In this document: positions 16,272-25,910 of the stretch, one piece after another
Position numbering within the stretch: the stretch's first letter is position 1
Layout: the number at the start of each line of letters is the position of its first letter
NCBI GenBank assembly: GCA_910587715.1
Contig: CAJUMV010000037.1
Coordinates: 1 to 37,575 of the forward strand
Origin: an uncultured Lachnospiraceae bacterium
GTDB taxonomy: Bacteria > Bacillota > Clostridia > Lachnospirales > Lachnospiraceae
Direction: 5' to 3'
DNA length: 37,575 nt
Program-made: the position numbers and the translations under genes
Notes under the pieces: model-generated
Seen by the model: the letters and a program-made list of their open reading frames with translations, nothing else
The model's database searches: none
Told to the model about the DNA's origin: nothing

Positions 16272-19106
16272 TCAGTCAAATTCCATATGCCCTATACCAC
16301 TCCAGCTCACCTTAAGCTCCAGCTCTCCCTCAAACTGCCCGGTCTGCGCACCCATCCTCTGCAGTGGGAACACAAAGGTCGCGTGCTCCTCAAAGGGCTT
16401 GTCGCTTCCAAGGCTGTCCACCTTTTTTCCGTCCACATAAAGCGTCGTCTTTCCCGACGTCCCCTCCAGCTTCAGCTTCACCCGCTCGCCCGCCGGAATC
16501 TTGTAGTCAAAGGTGTAAGTCCGCCCTTCTCTGGTAAAGCCCACTTTGCCGGTCTCCGGCTCTACTGCGTAGAAAGCCCATCTGCCGTATGCGCAGTCAC
16601 CCTCCGCGATGACCTGCTCCTGCCACACCTCTGCCTGTGTGCTCCCCTGCCCGGATACCTTCTGCACCGCGTGCTCCGTATCCAGCCGCACCTCCATCTG
16701 AATCTCATAATCCGGCTCCACAGACTCCGAATTTTCATCCACCCTTAAAAAGCGTTGAAGTTCTCTGTTCTTCATACACGCACGCAAATACTCGTAAGCC
16801 GACTGGTCGGGAACTGACGGCATCTGCCCCGCACCTGTCTTTAGCCTGTCCGCACCCCAAAGCCGCGCAGACAATGCGCCCAGAGGCTCCATAAAGCGCT
16901 CGTACAGGTCGTATTCACAGATTCCCACATCCAGTCTGCCGCACATATCGTTCCAAATCATGTATGTCGCCCCACGCATCTGCGGCGAATAAGCGGGCAC
17001 CGTCTCCCGCCTGTTATAGTCGTAAAACCGATTGGGCGCCCAATTTTCATACAAATCCCTGCCGTCCAGCCTGTCATAGCCGCCGCCGGGTATGATGTAA
17101 AGGTGGTTGTTCTGCATATTGATTAGGGAATAACCCGCCTTATACATTTGAAGCGGATCTGCCCAGACCGTACTCCATAGGTTCATCTGCAGATTTTCGG
17201 GCGAAGGCATCGTCGTGCCGCCCATATTGCTGAGACTCCCCCACAGCCGCACGGTTTTCCCTTTTTCCTGCACCAGATGATTGATTCTGTTCAAATACTG
17301 CCGATACTGCTCCCCGTCGCCGTAATACTCGTCCATACCGATACCTACTATCTCCGCATCCCGAAAGGCGCCCTTTTCCTCATCCAGCGCCTCCCGCCAA
17401 ATTTCTTCCGCAAAAGTGACAGCCTTGTCATTTGCCAAATCAATCTGGTCTACCGACTCATTGGAGGTACGCAAGGCATACTCGGGATACAACTTTGTGA
17501 TAGCCAGGGAGTGTGCCGGGGTATCAATCTCTGGCACCACCGTCACACCGTAAGTTTTGGCAGTGGCGATAAATGCTGCAAACTCCTCTTTCGTATAGGC
17601 GTACGCCGCCGAGGTCAGCATACCCCCTTTTTCATTGCCCAGAGCGGATTCTAAGCGAAACGCGCTTTCCGCCGTCATCGCCTGCCCCACCGAACCGGTC
17701 AGTCCGCTGGTGGCAAGAATCTCATTGTCATTAAGGTGAATCGTCAGGTCGTTCATCTTATACCACGACATCGTTTCCATGATGCGATAGAGCGTGTCCA
17801 GCGATACCGGCTTTCTCGCCACATCAATGCCGAACCCCCGCACCTCATAGAGAGGATAATCCCGAATCTGCCCCTGCGGCACATTTGTTCCCACATCTGC
17901 AAACAAAAGCTGCAGCAAAGTAACCGTGCCCCAGCGCATGCCCGCCGCCGCTTCCGCTTTTATGACACACTTGTCAGTTATATCGCAGGTATATCCTTCC
18001 TCTCCCAGACCGTTTTCTTCTTCCGCATAGCCCAGATAGATATCTCCCGCTTTCAAATCGTCCGCCGTCCCCTTACAGACGGTCAGCTTTGTATGAAAAT
18101 ACAGGTTCTTTTCCAGTTGCTCGTTCAGCAGGGCAGCAATGTCCCAGAGCGCCTTCTCGTCGGTGCCCACAATAATCCGCGCTTCTTCCCTCAGATTAAA
18201 ATATCCCTGCCCGGCTTTCCACTCCGCAACCGAGGGAACCACGCCGTTTATTACTTTCTCGGAACATTCCTTTTTCCCCGACGCTGCATCCGCCGCAGGC
18301 ACTTCCACCACGAAGGAAACCTCCCTTGTCTCTTCTCTGCCCCGCTCATCCTCCACACGGTAGCCCACCGTCACTTCCTTATCCTGAATGGTGTCATAGA
18401 TTCTGCCGTCCGCACCGATTACCTGCTCCAAATCCGCACCAACAAGCGTTACCCGAAAGCCCTCCGGCGCTTCCGGCGTAACCAGTCTTCTTCCGCCCTC
18501 CGCCGTCATTTCAATAACAGGTGTTTTTAATTGATGTGCCGTAGGCTTGTCCCCGTAAACCTCAAACTCGTAGAGAGAAACATTTTGATACAGGTCGGAG
18601 AAATCCGCCGACTCCTTTGACACCGCATACGTGGAAAGCCGGAGAAACCGCAGACTGACAGGCGCATCCAAAACAATCTCCTGCACAAGCGTCTCCGGCG
18701 CCGTATCAAAAGACGCCAGCGTCTCGTATGCCATACCGTCCGCGGAACCCTCCAGCGCATAGGAGATGACATTGGCGCGCTCCCATTTCAGTACAACAAA
18801 AGAAACTGAAATTTCTTTGGGAAATTCCAGTTCTATATAGTGGGAAGCATCCTCCCTGTTATTTTCGCTGGACCACCGGGAAGCGCGGTCAATATCGTTA
18901 CCGTCAATCGCCATAGCCGCAGACAGCGACTCCTGCTCCACACTGTCACAGGTCGCTTTCACACTCTTTTTCAGAGCCAGATTCGGATTATTGTCCCCGA
19001 AAAGCTGCCCCCGAAGCAGAACGCCAACCAACCCTGCCGCCGCCAGAACTACCGCCAGCCCCGCAAATGCCAGCATATATTTTTTTCTGTCCTTTTTTCC
19101 CTTCAT
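16272..19106 (-). CDS. Membrane-anchored GH20 beta-N-acetylhexosaminidase or lacto-N-biosidase-like enzyme
   Basis: A 944-residue extracellular glycosidase. Residues 1-35 hold a Lys-rich start and one transmembrane anchor. A discoidin/F5-8 type C (CBM32-like) domain follows, roughly 40-185. A linker and GH20 N-terminal alpha/beta domain come next, then the TIM barrel from about 425 (RGFGIDVARKPVSLDTLYRI). The catalytic Asp-Glu pair is in GIGMDEYYG near 591-593, closer to the GADEY of lacto-N-biosidases than to the GGDE of common hexosaminidases. The C-terminus resembles a LamG domain (TTLYVDGKKVDSLG). Likely substrates are host mucin or milk glycans. A 20-base gap separates it from the upstream gene. 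Confidence 0.9.
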   Translation of the reverse strand: MKGKKDRKKYMLAFAGLAVVLAAAGLVGVLLRGQLFGDNNPNLALKKSVKATCDSVEQESLSAAMAIDGNDIDRASRWSSENNREDASHYIELEFPKEISVSFVVLKWERANVISYALEGSADGMAYETLASFDTAPETLVQEIVLDAPVSLRFLRLSTYAVSKESADFSDLYQNVSLYEFEVYGDKPTAHQLKTPVIEMTAEGGRRLVTPEAPEGFRVTLVGADLEQVIGADGRIYDTIQDKEVTVGYRVEDERGREETREVSFVVEVPAADAASGKKECSEKVINGVVPSVAEWKAGQGYFNLREEARIIVGTDEKALWDIAALLNEQLEKNLYFHTKLTVCKGTADDLKAGDIYLGYAEEENGLGEEGYTCDITDKCVIKAEAAAGMRWGTVTLLQLLFADVGTNVPQGQIRDYPLYEVRGFGIDVARKPVSLDTLYRIMETMSWYKMNDLTIHLNDNEILATSGLTGSVGQAMTAESAFRLESALGNEKGGMLTSAAYAYTKEEFAAFIATAKTYGVTVVPEIDTPAHSLAITKLYPEYALRTSNESVDQIDLANDKAVTFAEEIWREALDEEKGAFRDAEIVGIGMDEYYGDGEQYRQYLNRINHLVQEKGKTVRLWGSLSNMGGTTMPSPENLQMNLWSTVWADPLQMYKAGYSLINMQNNHLYIIPGGGYDRLDGRDLYENWAPNRFYDYNRRETVPAYSPQMRGATYMIWNDMCGRLDVGICEYDLYERFMEPLGALSARLWGADRLKTGAGQMPSVPDQSAYEYLRACMKNRELQRFLRVDENSESVEPDYEIQMEVRLDTEHAVQKVSGQGSTQAEVWQEQVIAEGDCAYGRWAFYAVEPETGKVGFTREGRTYTFDYKIPAGERVKLKLEGTSGKTTLYVDGKKVDSLGSDKPFEEHATFVFPLQRMGAQTGQFEGELELKVSWSGIGHMEFD

Positions 19107-19126
19107 CCGTGTTCCGCCGCCCCTTC

Positions 19127-19627
19127 TTAACTGACCAGCGCGCCCAGAAGCCCATAGGAGAGGAAAGACATAATCACCGTCGCGATAGCAATGCCCAGAA
19201 GCTCCGCCAGAATCGCCTTCTTAAAGTCCACATCCAGAAGCGCAGCAATCAGAGAACCCGTCCACGCCCCCGTGCCCGGAAGAGGAATCCCCACAAAGAG
19301 CACCAGTCCCCAAAATTCATAACGCTTGATATTGTCACTCTTGCTCATGGCGCGGTTTTCCAGTTTTTCAATGATGCCTCGGAAAAGCTTTATTTTTTTC
19401 AACAGCTTAAAAATCTGTTTGATAAACAGTAAAATAAAAGGAATCGGTATGATATTTCCGACAATGCAGATGGGAATCGCCGTGGTAATCGGCACCTGCA
19501 GGAGCTTCGACACAATCAGACCGCCGCGCAGCTCCAAAATCGGTATCATGGAAATAATAAATACCACAATCTCCTTACTCACATATCTTCCCAGGGTATT
19601 GGCAAATGCCACCGCTAAACTTTCCAT
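19127..19627 (-). CDS. Small multidrug-export-type membrane protein (PF06695-like)
   Basis: A 166-residue integral membrane protein with four or five hydrophobic segments. It resembles the Sm_multidrug_ex family: the N-terminal VVFIISMIPILELRGGLIV and the GIPLPGTGAWTGSLIAALL re-entrant-like segment are characteristic, recalling DedA-like proteins. The actual substrate is not known despite the family name. GGAGGAA lies before the ATG. The GH20 gene follows after 20 bases and is probably co-transcribed. Confidence 0.85.
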   Translation of the reverse strand: MESLAVAFANTLGRYVSKEIVVFIISMIPILELRGGLIVSKLLQVPITTAIPICIVGNIIPIPFILLFIKQIFKLLKKIKLFRGIIEKLENRAMSKSDNIKRYEFWGLVLFVGIPLPGTGAWTGSLIAALLDVDFKKAILAELLGIAIATVIMSFLSYGLLGALVS

Positions 19628-19775
19628 ATTTTACCGTTCCTCCGTTTATTTTATACATTAAATCATAATTTAACTATTTAAATTACCGCATTATCTCTGC
19701 ACTTTCACCGGGTCTTGCTTCTGTTATTATAAGTATATGTAACAGATACGCATGAAAAACACTCTCCGCTGATTT

Positions 19776-20831
19776 TTATCCGCAGATTTCATTAAGCGCC
19801 CGATACAAAGCTTCCATCTGCTCGTCCGTCCCTATCGTAATCCGCAGATAATTATTAATCCTCTCCTTGTTCCACCATCTGACATAAATGTCATTTTCTC
19901 TCAGCCGCTCAAAAATTTCCTGAGCCGGTATCGTCTTGTGGGAGGCAAAGATAAAATTGGCAGAGGACTTCTCAAACACGAAACCCAGCTCGGATAGCCA
20001 CTTTTCCGCTGCCGCCCTCGTGTCCATAATCTTTTTGCAGCACATTTCAAAATACGCTTCGTCCTGCACAGCCGCCGCGCCGAGTTCCAGCGCCGCCGTG
20101 TTCATGGTGTAGGAATTGACCGAGTATTTCACATCATTCAGATAGCGGATCAGCTTCGGCTGTCCCATCGCGTAACCTATCCGTATGCCCGCCATAGCTC
20201 TGGACTTGGAAAAAGTCTGCACCACCAGCAGATTGTCATATTTATCAATAAGCGGCAGCGCACTCGTCCCGCCGAAATCAATGTAGGCTTCATCCACAAT
20301 CACCACCACATCCCGATTCGCCTCCACAATTTCCTCCACCTGTTCCAGGGGCATCCGTACCCCCGTCGGCGCATTAGGATTCGGAAAAATCACGCCGCCG
20401 TTGGGCTTTTTATAATCCGCCGGGCAAATCTGAAAATCCGCGTCCAGCGCTATTCTATCATAAGGTATTCTGTACACGTCCGCCCACACATCATAAAAAG
20501 AATACGTAATATCCGGAAATAGAATGGGGCTGTCCGAATGGAAGAACGTCAAAAACGCCATGGACAGCACGTCATCCGAGCCGACGCCGATAAAAAGCTG
20601 GTCTGTGCCGATACGGTAACGCGCCGCAAGCGCCCTCGCAAGCTCCGTCTGCTCCGGGAACTCAGGGTAAAGCCTGAACTTCTCCGCATCCAGAGCGGCA
20701 GCCGCCTTCGCCACGCCCGGCGCGGGCGGATACGGACTTTCATTCGTATTTAATTTAATAATACCCGTTTTCTTTGGCTGTTCTCCGGGTGTATAAGGCA
20801 CCACCCTGCGCACGTTTTCTTCCCATTTCAT
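19776..20831 (-). CDS. hisC: Histidinol-phosphate aminotransferase
   Basis: A PLP enzyme converting imidazole acetol phosphate and glutamate to histidinol phosphate in histidine synthesis. The 351 residues match the family. Key residues are present: NTNESPYPP near the start, NPNAPTG (151-157), Asp180 in VIVDEAYIDF, the PLP Lys209 in TFSKSRAMAGIRIGYA and the C-terminal LRITIGT. No other his genes are nearby. Such lone copies sometimes have broader aromatic specificity or a role in cofactor or surface-sugar assembly. It follows the glycosyltransferase after 5 bases. Confidence 0.93.
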   Translation of the reverse strand: MKWEENVRRVVPYTPGEQPKKTGIIKLNTNESPYPPAPGVAKAAAALDAEKFRLYPEFPEQTELARALAARYRIGTDQLFIGVGSDDVLSMAFLTFFHSDSPILFPDITYSFYDVWADVYRIPYDRIALDADFQICPADYKKPNGGVIFPNPNAPTGVRMPLEQVEEIVEANRDVVVIVDEAYIDFGGTSALPLIDKYDNLLVVQTFSKSRAMAGIRIGYAMGQPKLIRYLNDVKYSVNSYTMNTAALELGAAAVQDEAYFEMCCKKIMDTRAAAEKWLSELGFVFEKSSANFIFASHKTIPAQEIFERLRENDIYVRWWNKERINNYLRITIGTDEQMEALYRALNEICG

Positions 20832-20836
20832 ACAAT

Positions 20837-21859
20837 TTATCTCCTTGTTGTTGTCTGCTCTGCTGCCAGACGCGCGTATGCCGCCGCCTGCTCCTCATTG
20901 CCCAGCTCCTGATAGCATTTGGCAAGTCCCCGCAGGGGAAGCTCTCCCCCGCTGTGGATATCTAAAATGCTCTCCGTCTCGTAAGCCGCATTGTACAGCC
21001 AGACGACCGCCTCGTCGTAATCTTCTCTCTCCATATAAAAGGCGCCCAACTCACAGCAGATTTCCGCACATCCCTCGGACGCCACCGCTTTCATCGCATA
21101 TTTGAAGAAGTCAGCCACATCCCCGGCAAGCCTCGCCGCCCTTGCCGCCACACATGCCGCCTCCATCAGTTCCTCTTCTCCCCGTATCTCATCTTTGCAA
21201 GATTCCTGAAAAAATGCCCGCGCCGCTAGAAAGTCCTTCGCCTCCCCGGAGATAAAAAGCTCCTTCGCGTAAATGTTGTGCAGTCTTTTATCAAGTCGCT
21301 CCCCCGCCGCGGTCAGCCGCGCAAAAGCCGCCAGATCGCGGTCTTTGTGATTTTCCTCCGGCAGATGCTGAATACAGATCTCGCTGTCATAAATAACAGG
21401 CGTAATTCCTATCTGCTCATGAATCGCACCCTGCCAGCGGAAGGTGCGGTTTCTCTTAAAAAGTTTGGGACGAAGCTCCTTGTCGTAGTTATAAATGGTA
21501 CCGTTTGCCAATTGGTTTGCATAATACATCTGTACTATCTCAATCTCGGGAAGCAAAACCTCTTTCATCCGCAGAAAAGCCGCCCTGTTTTCCTCATCCA
21601 GCACCTCGTCCGCATCCGCCGAATAAATATACTCCATCCCTGCCTTGGAGAAAGCAAAGTTTCTCGCCTCCGAAAAGCTGCCTGTCCACGCAAAATCATA
21701 AATCTGCTCCGTGTACTTCGCCGCGATCCGCTTCGTCCCATCTGTAGAGCCCGTGTCCACAATGATGATCTCGTCCGCCACTCCCTGAAGGCTGTCCAGA
21801 CATCTTGCCAAAATCCGCTCTTCATTTTTCACGATCATGCACAGACTGATTGTGACCAT
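20837..21859 (-). CDS. SunS-like family 2 glycosyltransferase with TPR tail
   Basis: About 340 residues from the ATG at 21859 (AAAGGAA upstream); a longer reading to 22072 would add antisense-like, Cys-rich sequence. The GT-A fold starts MVTISLCMIVKNEERILARCL, with VDTGSTDGT and a DxD motif in YSADADEVL, followed by FRWQGAIHEQI. The C-terminal third is helical with TPR-like repeats (ELGAFYMEREDYDEAV and so on). The family includes SunS, which sugars a bacteriocin, but many members have unknown acceptors. Probably cytosolic, in an operon with hisC. Confidence 0.9.
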   Translation of the reverse strand: MVTISLCMIVKNEERILARCLDSLQGVADEIIIVDTGSTDGTKRIAAKYTEQIYDFAWTGSFSEARNFAFSKAGMEYIYSADADEVLDEENRAAFLRMKEVLLPEIEIVQMYYANQLANGTIYNYDKELRPKLFKRNRTFRWQGAIHEQIGITPVIYDSEICIQHLPEENHKDRDLAAFARLTAAGERLDKRLHNIYAKELFISGEAKDFLAARAFFQESCKDEIRGEEELMEAACVAARAARLAGDVADFFKYAMKAVASEGCAEICCELGAFYMEREDYDEAVVWLYNAAYETESILDIHSGGELPLRGLAKCYQELGNEEQAAAYARLAAEQTTTRR

Positions 21860-21977
21860 GCGTATGATTCCTTTCCTTTTCCCGGCGTCCGATGCCTCGC
21901 AAAATACCATATAGCCGAACCGTAATACGCCGTGCTCTTCCCGTCCGCCGTAAATTATGACCGCACCTGACACCCTG

Positions 21978-22253
21978 TCATCGCCGGTAAGAAAACAGCA
22001 CTTCCACCTGCATTCTCTCCTCCACGGGCAGCCACACTTCGTTTCCTCCTGCACGAAACAGCAGGTTCTCATAACGGTGCTTCTTCACAAATTTTGCAGA
22101 AGCATAGAGCAGATATCTTGTGGTAAAAGACCTGTCCCCCATCCTCTCCCGCATATTAACGACATATGTGTCATTTAACTTCCGCAGCCGCTCTTTTCCG
22201 AGGAACCGGTATGTTTCCCCGTCCCAGTTATAAATCTTTACCTCTTCTCTCAT
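21978..22253 (-). CDS. Small protein of unknown function (91 residues)
   Basis: The ATG at 22253 has GGGGG upstream and gives a 91-residue protein starting MREEVKIYNWDGETYRFLGK. The sequence looks like a real folded protein, mixed and not low complexity, with alternating strands. It has no membrane segment and no cysteines. I do not recognise the family. A longer reading to 22424 overlaps the promoter and start of the divergent PH-domain gene and is rejected. It lies 118 bases upstream of the glycosyltransferase. Confidence 0.65.
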   Translation of the reverse strand: MREEVKIYNWDGETYRFLGKERLRKLNDTYVVNMRERMGDRSFTTRYLLYASAKFVKKHRYENLLFRAGGNEVWLPVEERMQVEVLFSYRR

Positions 22254-22322
22254 TGTGCCCCCATTCCCGACAGGCACATCTCTCACACATTCATTAGATA
22301 GAGTAACACACTCCCCCGCCGA

Positions 22323-22351
22323 TTGCAATTCAAACCCGCATAAGATATACT
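22323..22351 (+). promoter_or_regulatory. Promoter of the membrane PH-domain gene
   Basis: -35 TTGCAA (22323-22328), 17-bp spacer, -10 TATACT (22346-22351). The start would be near 22358, about 35 bases before the ATG at 22393. Confidence 0.6.
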
Positions 22352-22392
22352 TTACTATCATAGACAAAACAGTCAGAGAAAGGATAACATCC

Positions 22393-23502
22393 ATGAACAC
22401 ACCCAAAGACGACCACAGCGTCACCAGCAGCCCCCTTATGTGCCTTGAATTTATTATTATCCAGACGATTATCTGGGGGTTTTTGCTCCATGTCTTAGCT
22501 TACGCTCTGGAGCTTTTCCTCATTATGCCCCTTTCCGACTATCTGAGAAGCTTTTCCCCTTTTGTCCCGGGTTTATACTATACGCTGAAGCTTTTTGCCT
22601 GGCCCGGCGTCATGCTTACCGCCCTCATCGTCACAGTCATCCGCTGTTTTTTGCGTTACACCACCGTCACCCTGTCCGGAAGTACCATCATCATACAGCG
22701 GCTGCGCCACACGGACCGTCTTGCCGTGTCGGATTTTATCCGTCCAAAGACCGTGGAATCCTTTGTCAACGTTCGTTTCGCCGCCTGGGTGTTCCGCAAA
22801 CGTTATCTGATTTTTCGGGGTGACGCCGGAAAAGAAGTCAAATACCGGCTTTACGAGTACAGCGAAAAAGATCTGGAGCATGTGATGCAGTTTCTCACGC
22901 GAATCAACCGCACGGAAAGTCTTGACGAGAATTACCGGACAGAAATCATAATGGATGCTTTTCAGAATAAAACGGAAATCCGTCTTGATTCCCGGCGGCT
23001 CTGGGGTCGCATGGCGGGACGGCTTACCATGTTCTGCCTATTCAGTCCCGTGGTCTTCGTCGTGTTCACCTGCCTGTACTATGAATTGTTGTTTTCTCCC
23101 TCGCGGTATGGAGCCGGCTCTGCGTTCTCCCAAGCCATAGGCTACGCCGCCATCCTGTTTTCCCTCGGCAGCCTTTTCCTGCTGTGCCGCTCCCTGTGGG
23201 CTTTGGCTGTTGGCGCCGTGCAGAAATCTTCCTGCCCGCAAAAAATCGTCTTCGCAGGCGATATGCTGCAGATTGACCAGACCCTGTACAACGTAAACCG
23301 CATACAGCAAATCGTTATGAACCCGCCCGACAAAAAACCGCCCCTGCTTGGTCACTACCAGATTACGGTGATCACCGCGGACGGCACGCACAAATACTGG
23401 CTTGGCAATCACGCGGGGCTGCCGTACGGCACCTGGCAGACGCTCTGCCGCAATATGCAAAACCTCCTGATTTCATGTCCTGCCAGACTGGTTTATCGGT
23501 AG
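22393..23502 (+). CDS. Multi-pass membrane protein with bacterial PH-like domains
   Basis: 369 residues from the ATG at 22393 (AAAGGATAA upstream). It has two hydrophobic hairpins: residues about 17-50 with a further segment near 65-90, and about 210-280. After each comes a beta-rich segment of the PH-like type (TTVTLSGSTIIIQRLRHTD, and KIVFAGDMLQIDQTLYNVNRI). This layout resembles YdbT/YcxB-like proteins of unknown role. The 3' end overlaps the convergent acyltransferase gene by 30 bases. Confidence 0.6.
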   Translation: MNTPKDDHSVTSSPLMCLEFIIIQTIIWGFLLHVLAYALELFLIMPLSDYLRSFSPFVPGLYYTLKLFAWPGVMLTALIVTVIRCFLRYTTVTLSGSTIIIQRLRHTDRLAVSDFIRPKTVESFVNVRFAAWVFRKRYLIFRGDAGKEVKYRLYEYSEKDLEHVMQFLTRINRTESLDENYRTEIIMDAFQNKTEIRLDSRRLWGRMAGRLTMFCLFSPVVFVVFTCLYYELLFSPSRYGAGSAFSQAIGYAAILFSLGSLFLLCRSLWALAVGAVQKSSCPQKIVFAGDMLQIDQTLYNVNRIQQIVMNPPDKKPPLLGHYQITVITADGTHKYWLGNHAGLPYGTWQTLCRNMQNLLISCPARLVYR

Positions 23503-24672
23503 CATATCCAGCGCTTTCTGCAGCAGCAAAGGCAGCCCGACCCCTGCTGCCAGATAGACCATCCGAAAGGCTTCCGAACCCTTTACCAGATAATAATAGT
23601 CGATATCCGAATAAAAGCGCATGAAATCAAAATCCGGCAGATAGCCCGTGTGGGCGGCAATTCCCGCCAAAATCATCTTTACGAGCATAAACGCCATGAC
23701 ATGATGCAGCATCACCGCATAAGTATTGCGTCCCAGATAAAGCAGGAATGATTGTGCTGCGGATATGCCGCTTTGCCCGCTTTCACACAGCGGCGCCAGA
23801 ATTTTCGCCACCCGCAGCCAGAACGCCGCACCTGACACTACTGTCACATAGGGAATCAGCGGACCGTTGGCAAAGCCCGTGACCCACACGCTGCTGTAGG
23901 CAAGCCCGTTGCAGCACAGATACAGGAGCACCTGCACCCCAATCACAATGACAAAATACGGCAGATTTCCGAGCCTGTCCCGCGATTCCAGCTTCTTCTT
24001 ATAAAACTGCCCCATCTGAAAACAGGGATAAAGGAAAAGAATCCGTCCCGGCGTTTTGTACAATCCCCAGACACGCCCTTCTATGGCAAACTGCACCACA
24101 AGCATCCCCACCGCCAGCGTCCCCAGCAAAATCACCCATTCGCTGTTCATATGCAGCCATTTAAGCAACAACCGCATACACAGATTCATCATTTCAATCA
24201 GAAAGAGCACCGGCACAAACCACGCTGCATAGTTCAGAATAAACTGATAACCGTTCAAAAATGGCGTCACAAACAGCGTCTTTAAGGAAATCCCTTCTCC
24301 CATCCCAAAGCCCGCAAAAGTCCGCAGCGCCCATGCAATCACCCCGTAAACCACATTCCAGATAAAATAGGGCAAAAGGAGCCGTTTCGCCTTCTTTTTC
24401 AGATAAGTCAGCGGATGCGCTTCCTCCTCTTCCCGATAAAAATAGCCGGAGATAAACAGAAAAAGAGGCACATGAAACGAATAGTAGGGAAACAGCCCGC
24501 CCACCGTTAAAATATCGTATCCTGCGTGCCCTGCTACGATCATCAGGATTGCCAAAGCGGAAAGAATGCCGAAGGTGACGTTGTATGGTCGCTTTTGCCG
24601 TTCCCCCTGCGCGCCGGATCCTATGTGCCCTTTTGGCGCACTGCCCATTTTTAAATGTGACATATTTGTCAT
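23473..24672 (-). CDS. Acyltransferase family 3 membrane protein
   Basis: About 399 residues from the ATG at 24672 (GGGAG upstream); a TTG at 24720 is less likely. It has around ten transmembrane helices. The family features are ILMIVAGHAGYD with the conserved His, FHVPLFLFISGYF, and RLLLPYFIWNVVYG. These proteins O-acetylate or succinylate surface polysaccharide, peptidoglycan or lipids. A terminal block (YLGRNTYAVMLHHVMAF) also fits. A copy of the TGACA-N4-TGTCA palindrome spans its first five codons (24658-24671). The target is not predictable from neighbours. Confidence 0.9.
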   Translation of the reverse strand: MTNMSHLKMGSAPKGHIGSGAQGERQKRPYNVTFGILSALAILMIVAGHAGYDILTVGGLFPYYSFHVPLFLFISGYFYREEEEAHPLTYLKKKAKRLLLPYFIWNVVYGVIAWALRTFAGFGMGEGISLKTLFVTPFLNGYQFILNYAAWFVPVLFLIEMMNLCMRLLLKWLHMNSEWVILLGTLAVGMLVVQFAIEGRVWGLYKTPGRILFLYPCFQMGQFYKKKLESRDRLGNLPYFVIVIGVQVLLYLCCNGLAYSSVWVTGFANGPLIPYVTVVSGAAFWLRVAKILAPLCESGQSGISAAQSFLLYLGRNTYAVMLHHVMAFMLVKMILAGIAAHTGYLPDFDFMRFYSDIDYYYLVKGSEAFRMVYLAAGVGLPLLLQKALDMLPINQSGRT

Positions 24673-24795
24673 TTTTACTCCCGCCGCTCTGTCCAGATAA
24701 ATCCACACGACAGAGCGCAAAATTTGTGATAAACTGAACCTATTATATGGTCTATCTTACCAAGAAATACAGCAGAAAGAAAGAGAATCCCGCCA

Positions 24796-25905
24796 ATGAG
24801 CATAAATTTCAGAAAATGTCCGATTAAAAAACACCTGTCCTTTTATTTCCTTTCCCTTTTTATCCTGCCGCTGACCGCAGCCCTCCTCTCCGCCTGCGCC
24901 CCAAACAACGCCCCGGGTGAAACACCCGCCCGCGCCGTCACAAAGAATCTCACTGCCCCGCTCCCAAGCGAGGAGCATCTGCGCGCCTTTGCCGTGGTAC
25001 AGGAACTCGACAGCGAGAACTTCACCCCCATCGCCGCGCAGGACGTTCTCCGCAATGCCTGTGCCGACCTGAGCGTGCCCACCTATGTCACGAAAGTGGA
25101 GGACACCTGGTTTATCGTAGACTGCTACCACAATCAGGTGATTTACCACGATAATCTCACGGACCCGCTGACGGACTGGCAGGTTTTGACAAGTGAAATC
25201 GACAAGGGACACACCCTTGCCAGCGACGGTGTCGTCTATCTGGTGGACGACACGGAGGGAAACCGCGTTCTTGTATTTGAAAAAAAGGAGGGCGTTTTCT
25301 ACCACACCCAGACACTGGATGCAGTCGGAAACCGCCCTCACTATATTGTCTATGATGCCCCCACGGACACCTTTTATGTGTGGAGCTCCATGAACGGCGA
25401 AATGTACCTGTGCCGCCACGATCCCGACGATCCGCAAATGTATCTCACGGAAATCCGTTCCGTGGACGCCCTGAAGGAAACTTACGTGCGCTCCTTCACC
25501 ATCGACGGGGACGACGTCTACTTTGTATCCGGCATCCCCGGCACACCCGCAATCTTACAGGCGGACCTGTCCACCTTTGCCGTGCAGGAAACTTATCCCG
25601 TGCCCGACGCGATCGCCGGCATGGTACAGCTGACCTTTGCCGAAGGAAGCTGCTACATCACCGTGTCCACCGACATAAACGGCAGTCAGGATTATGCCAC
25701 CATCATCCGCGCTAAAGATCTGAAAGACCTTGCGGACGGAAATTACGAGGATATTTACGAAAATTTCATCGGCGGCGGCACGCCTTATTACATAACCCAA
25801 ATAAATAACAGCTATTATCTAACCGAGCACCGCCTTCCCGGACATGCCGTCTGGAAATTCGACATTACGAAGGACGGCTTCGGGAATGTAGAAACCATCT
25901 ACTAA
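24796..25905 (+). CDS. Lipoprotein with beta-propeller-like repeats
   Basis: A 369-residue protein with a lipoprotein signal: a basic start, a hydrophobic core and the lipobox LLSAC ending at Cys34. The rest is beta-rich with recurring units such as DTWFIVDCYHNQVIYHD and GVVYLVDDTEGNRVLVFE, suggesting a YncE/NHL-type propeller on the outer face of the membrane. The ribosome binding site is weak. Its function is unknown; a ligand- or glycan-binding role is only a guess. It ends 6 bases before the second structured repeat. Confidence 0.75.
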   Translation: MSINFRKCPIKKHLSFYFLSLFILPLTAALLSACAPNNAPGETPARAVTKNLTAPLPSEEHLRAFAVVQELDSENFTPIAAQDVLRNACADLSVPTYVTKVEDTWFIVDCYHNQVIYHDNLTDPLTDWQVLTSEIDKGHTLASDGVVYLVDDTEGNRVLVFEKKEGVFYHTQTLDAVGNRPHYIVYDAPTDTFYVWSSMNGEMYLCRHDPDDPQMYLTEIRSVDALKETYVRSFTIDGDDVYFVSGIPGTPAILQADLSTFAVQETYPVPDAIAGMVQLTFAEGSCYITVSTDINGSQDYATIIRAKDLKDLADGNYEDIYENFIGGGTPYYITQINNSYYLTEHRLPGHAVWKFDITKDGFGNVETIY

Positions 25906-25910
25906 ACTAT

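Noticed and set aside
21860..22072. N-terminal extension of the glycosyltransferase
   Set aside because: It overlaps the 91-residue gene in another frame, is Cys/Arg-rich and lacks homology, while the family start is at 21859.
24757..25437. Minus-strand frame of 226 codons
   Set aside because: It lies wholly antisense to the lipoprotein gene, which has a clear lipobox and sensible composition.
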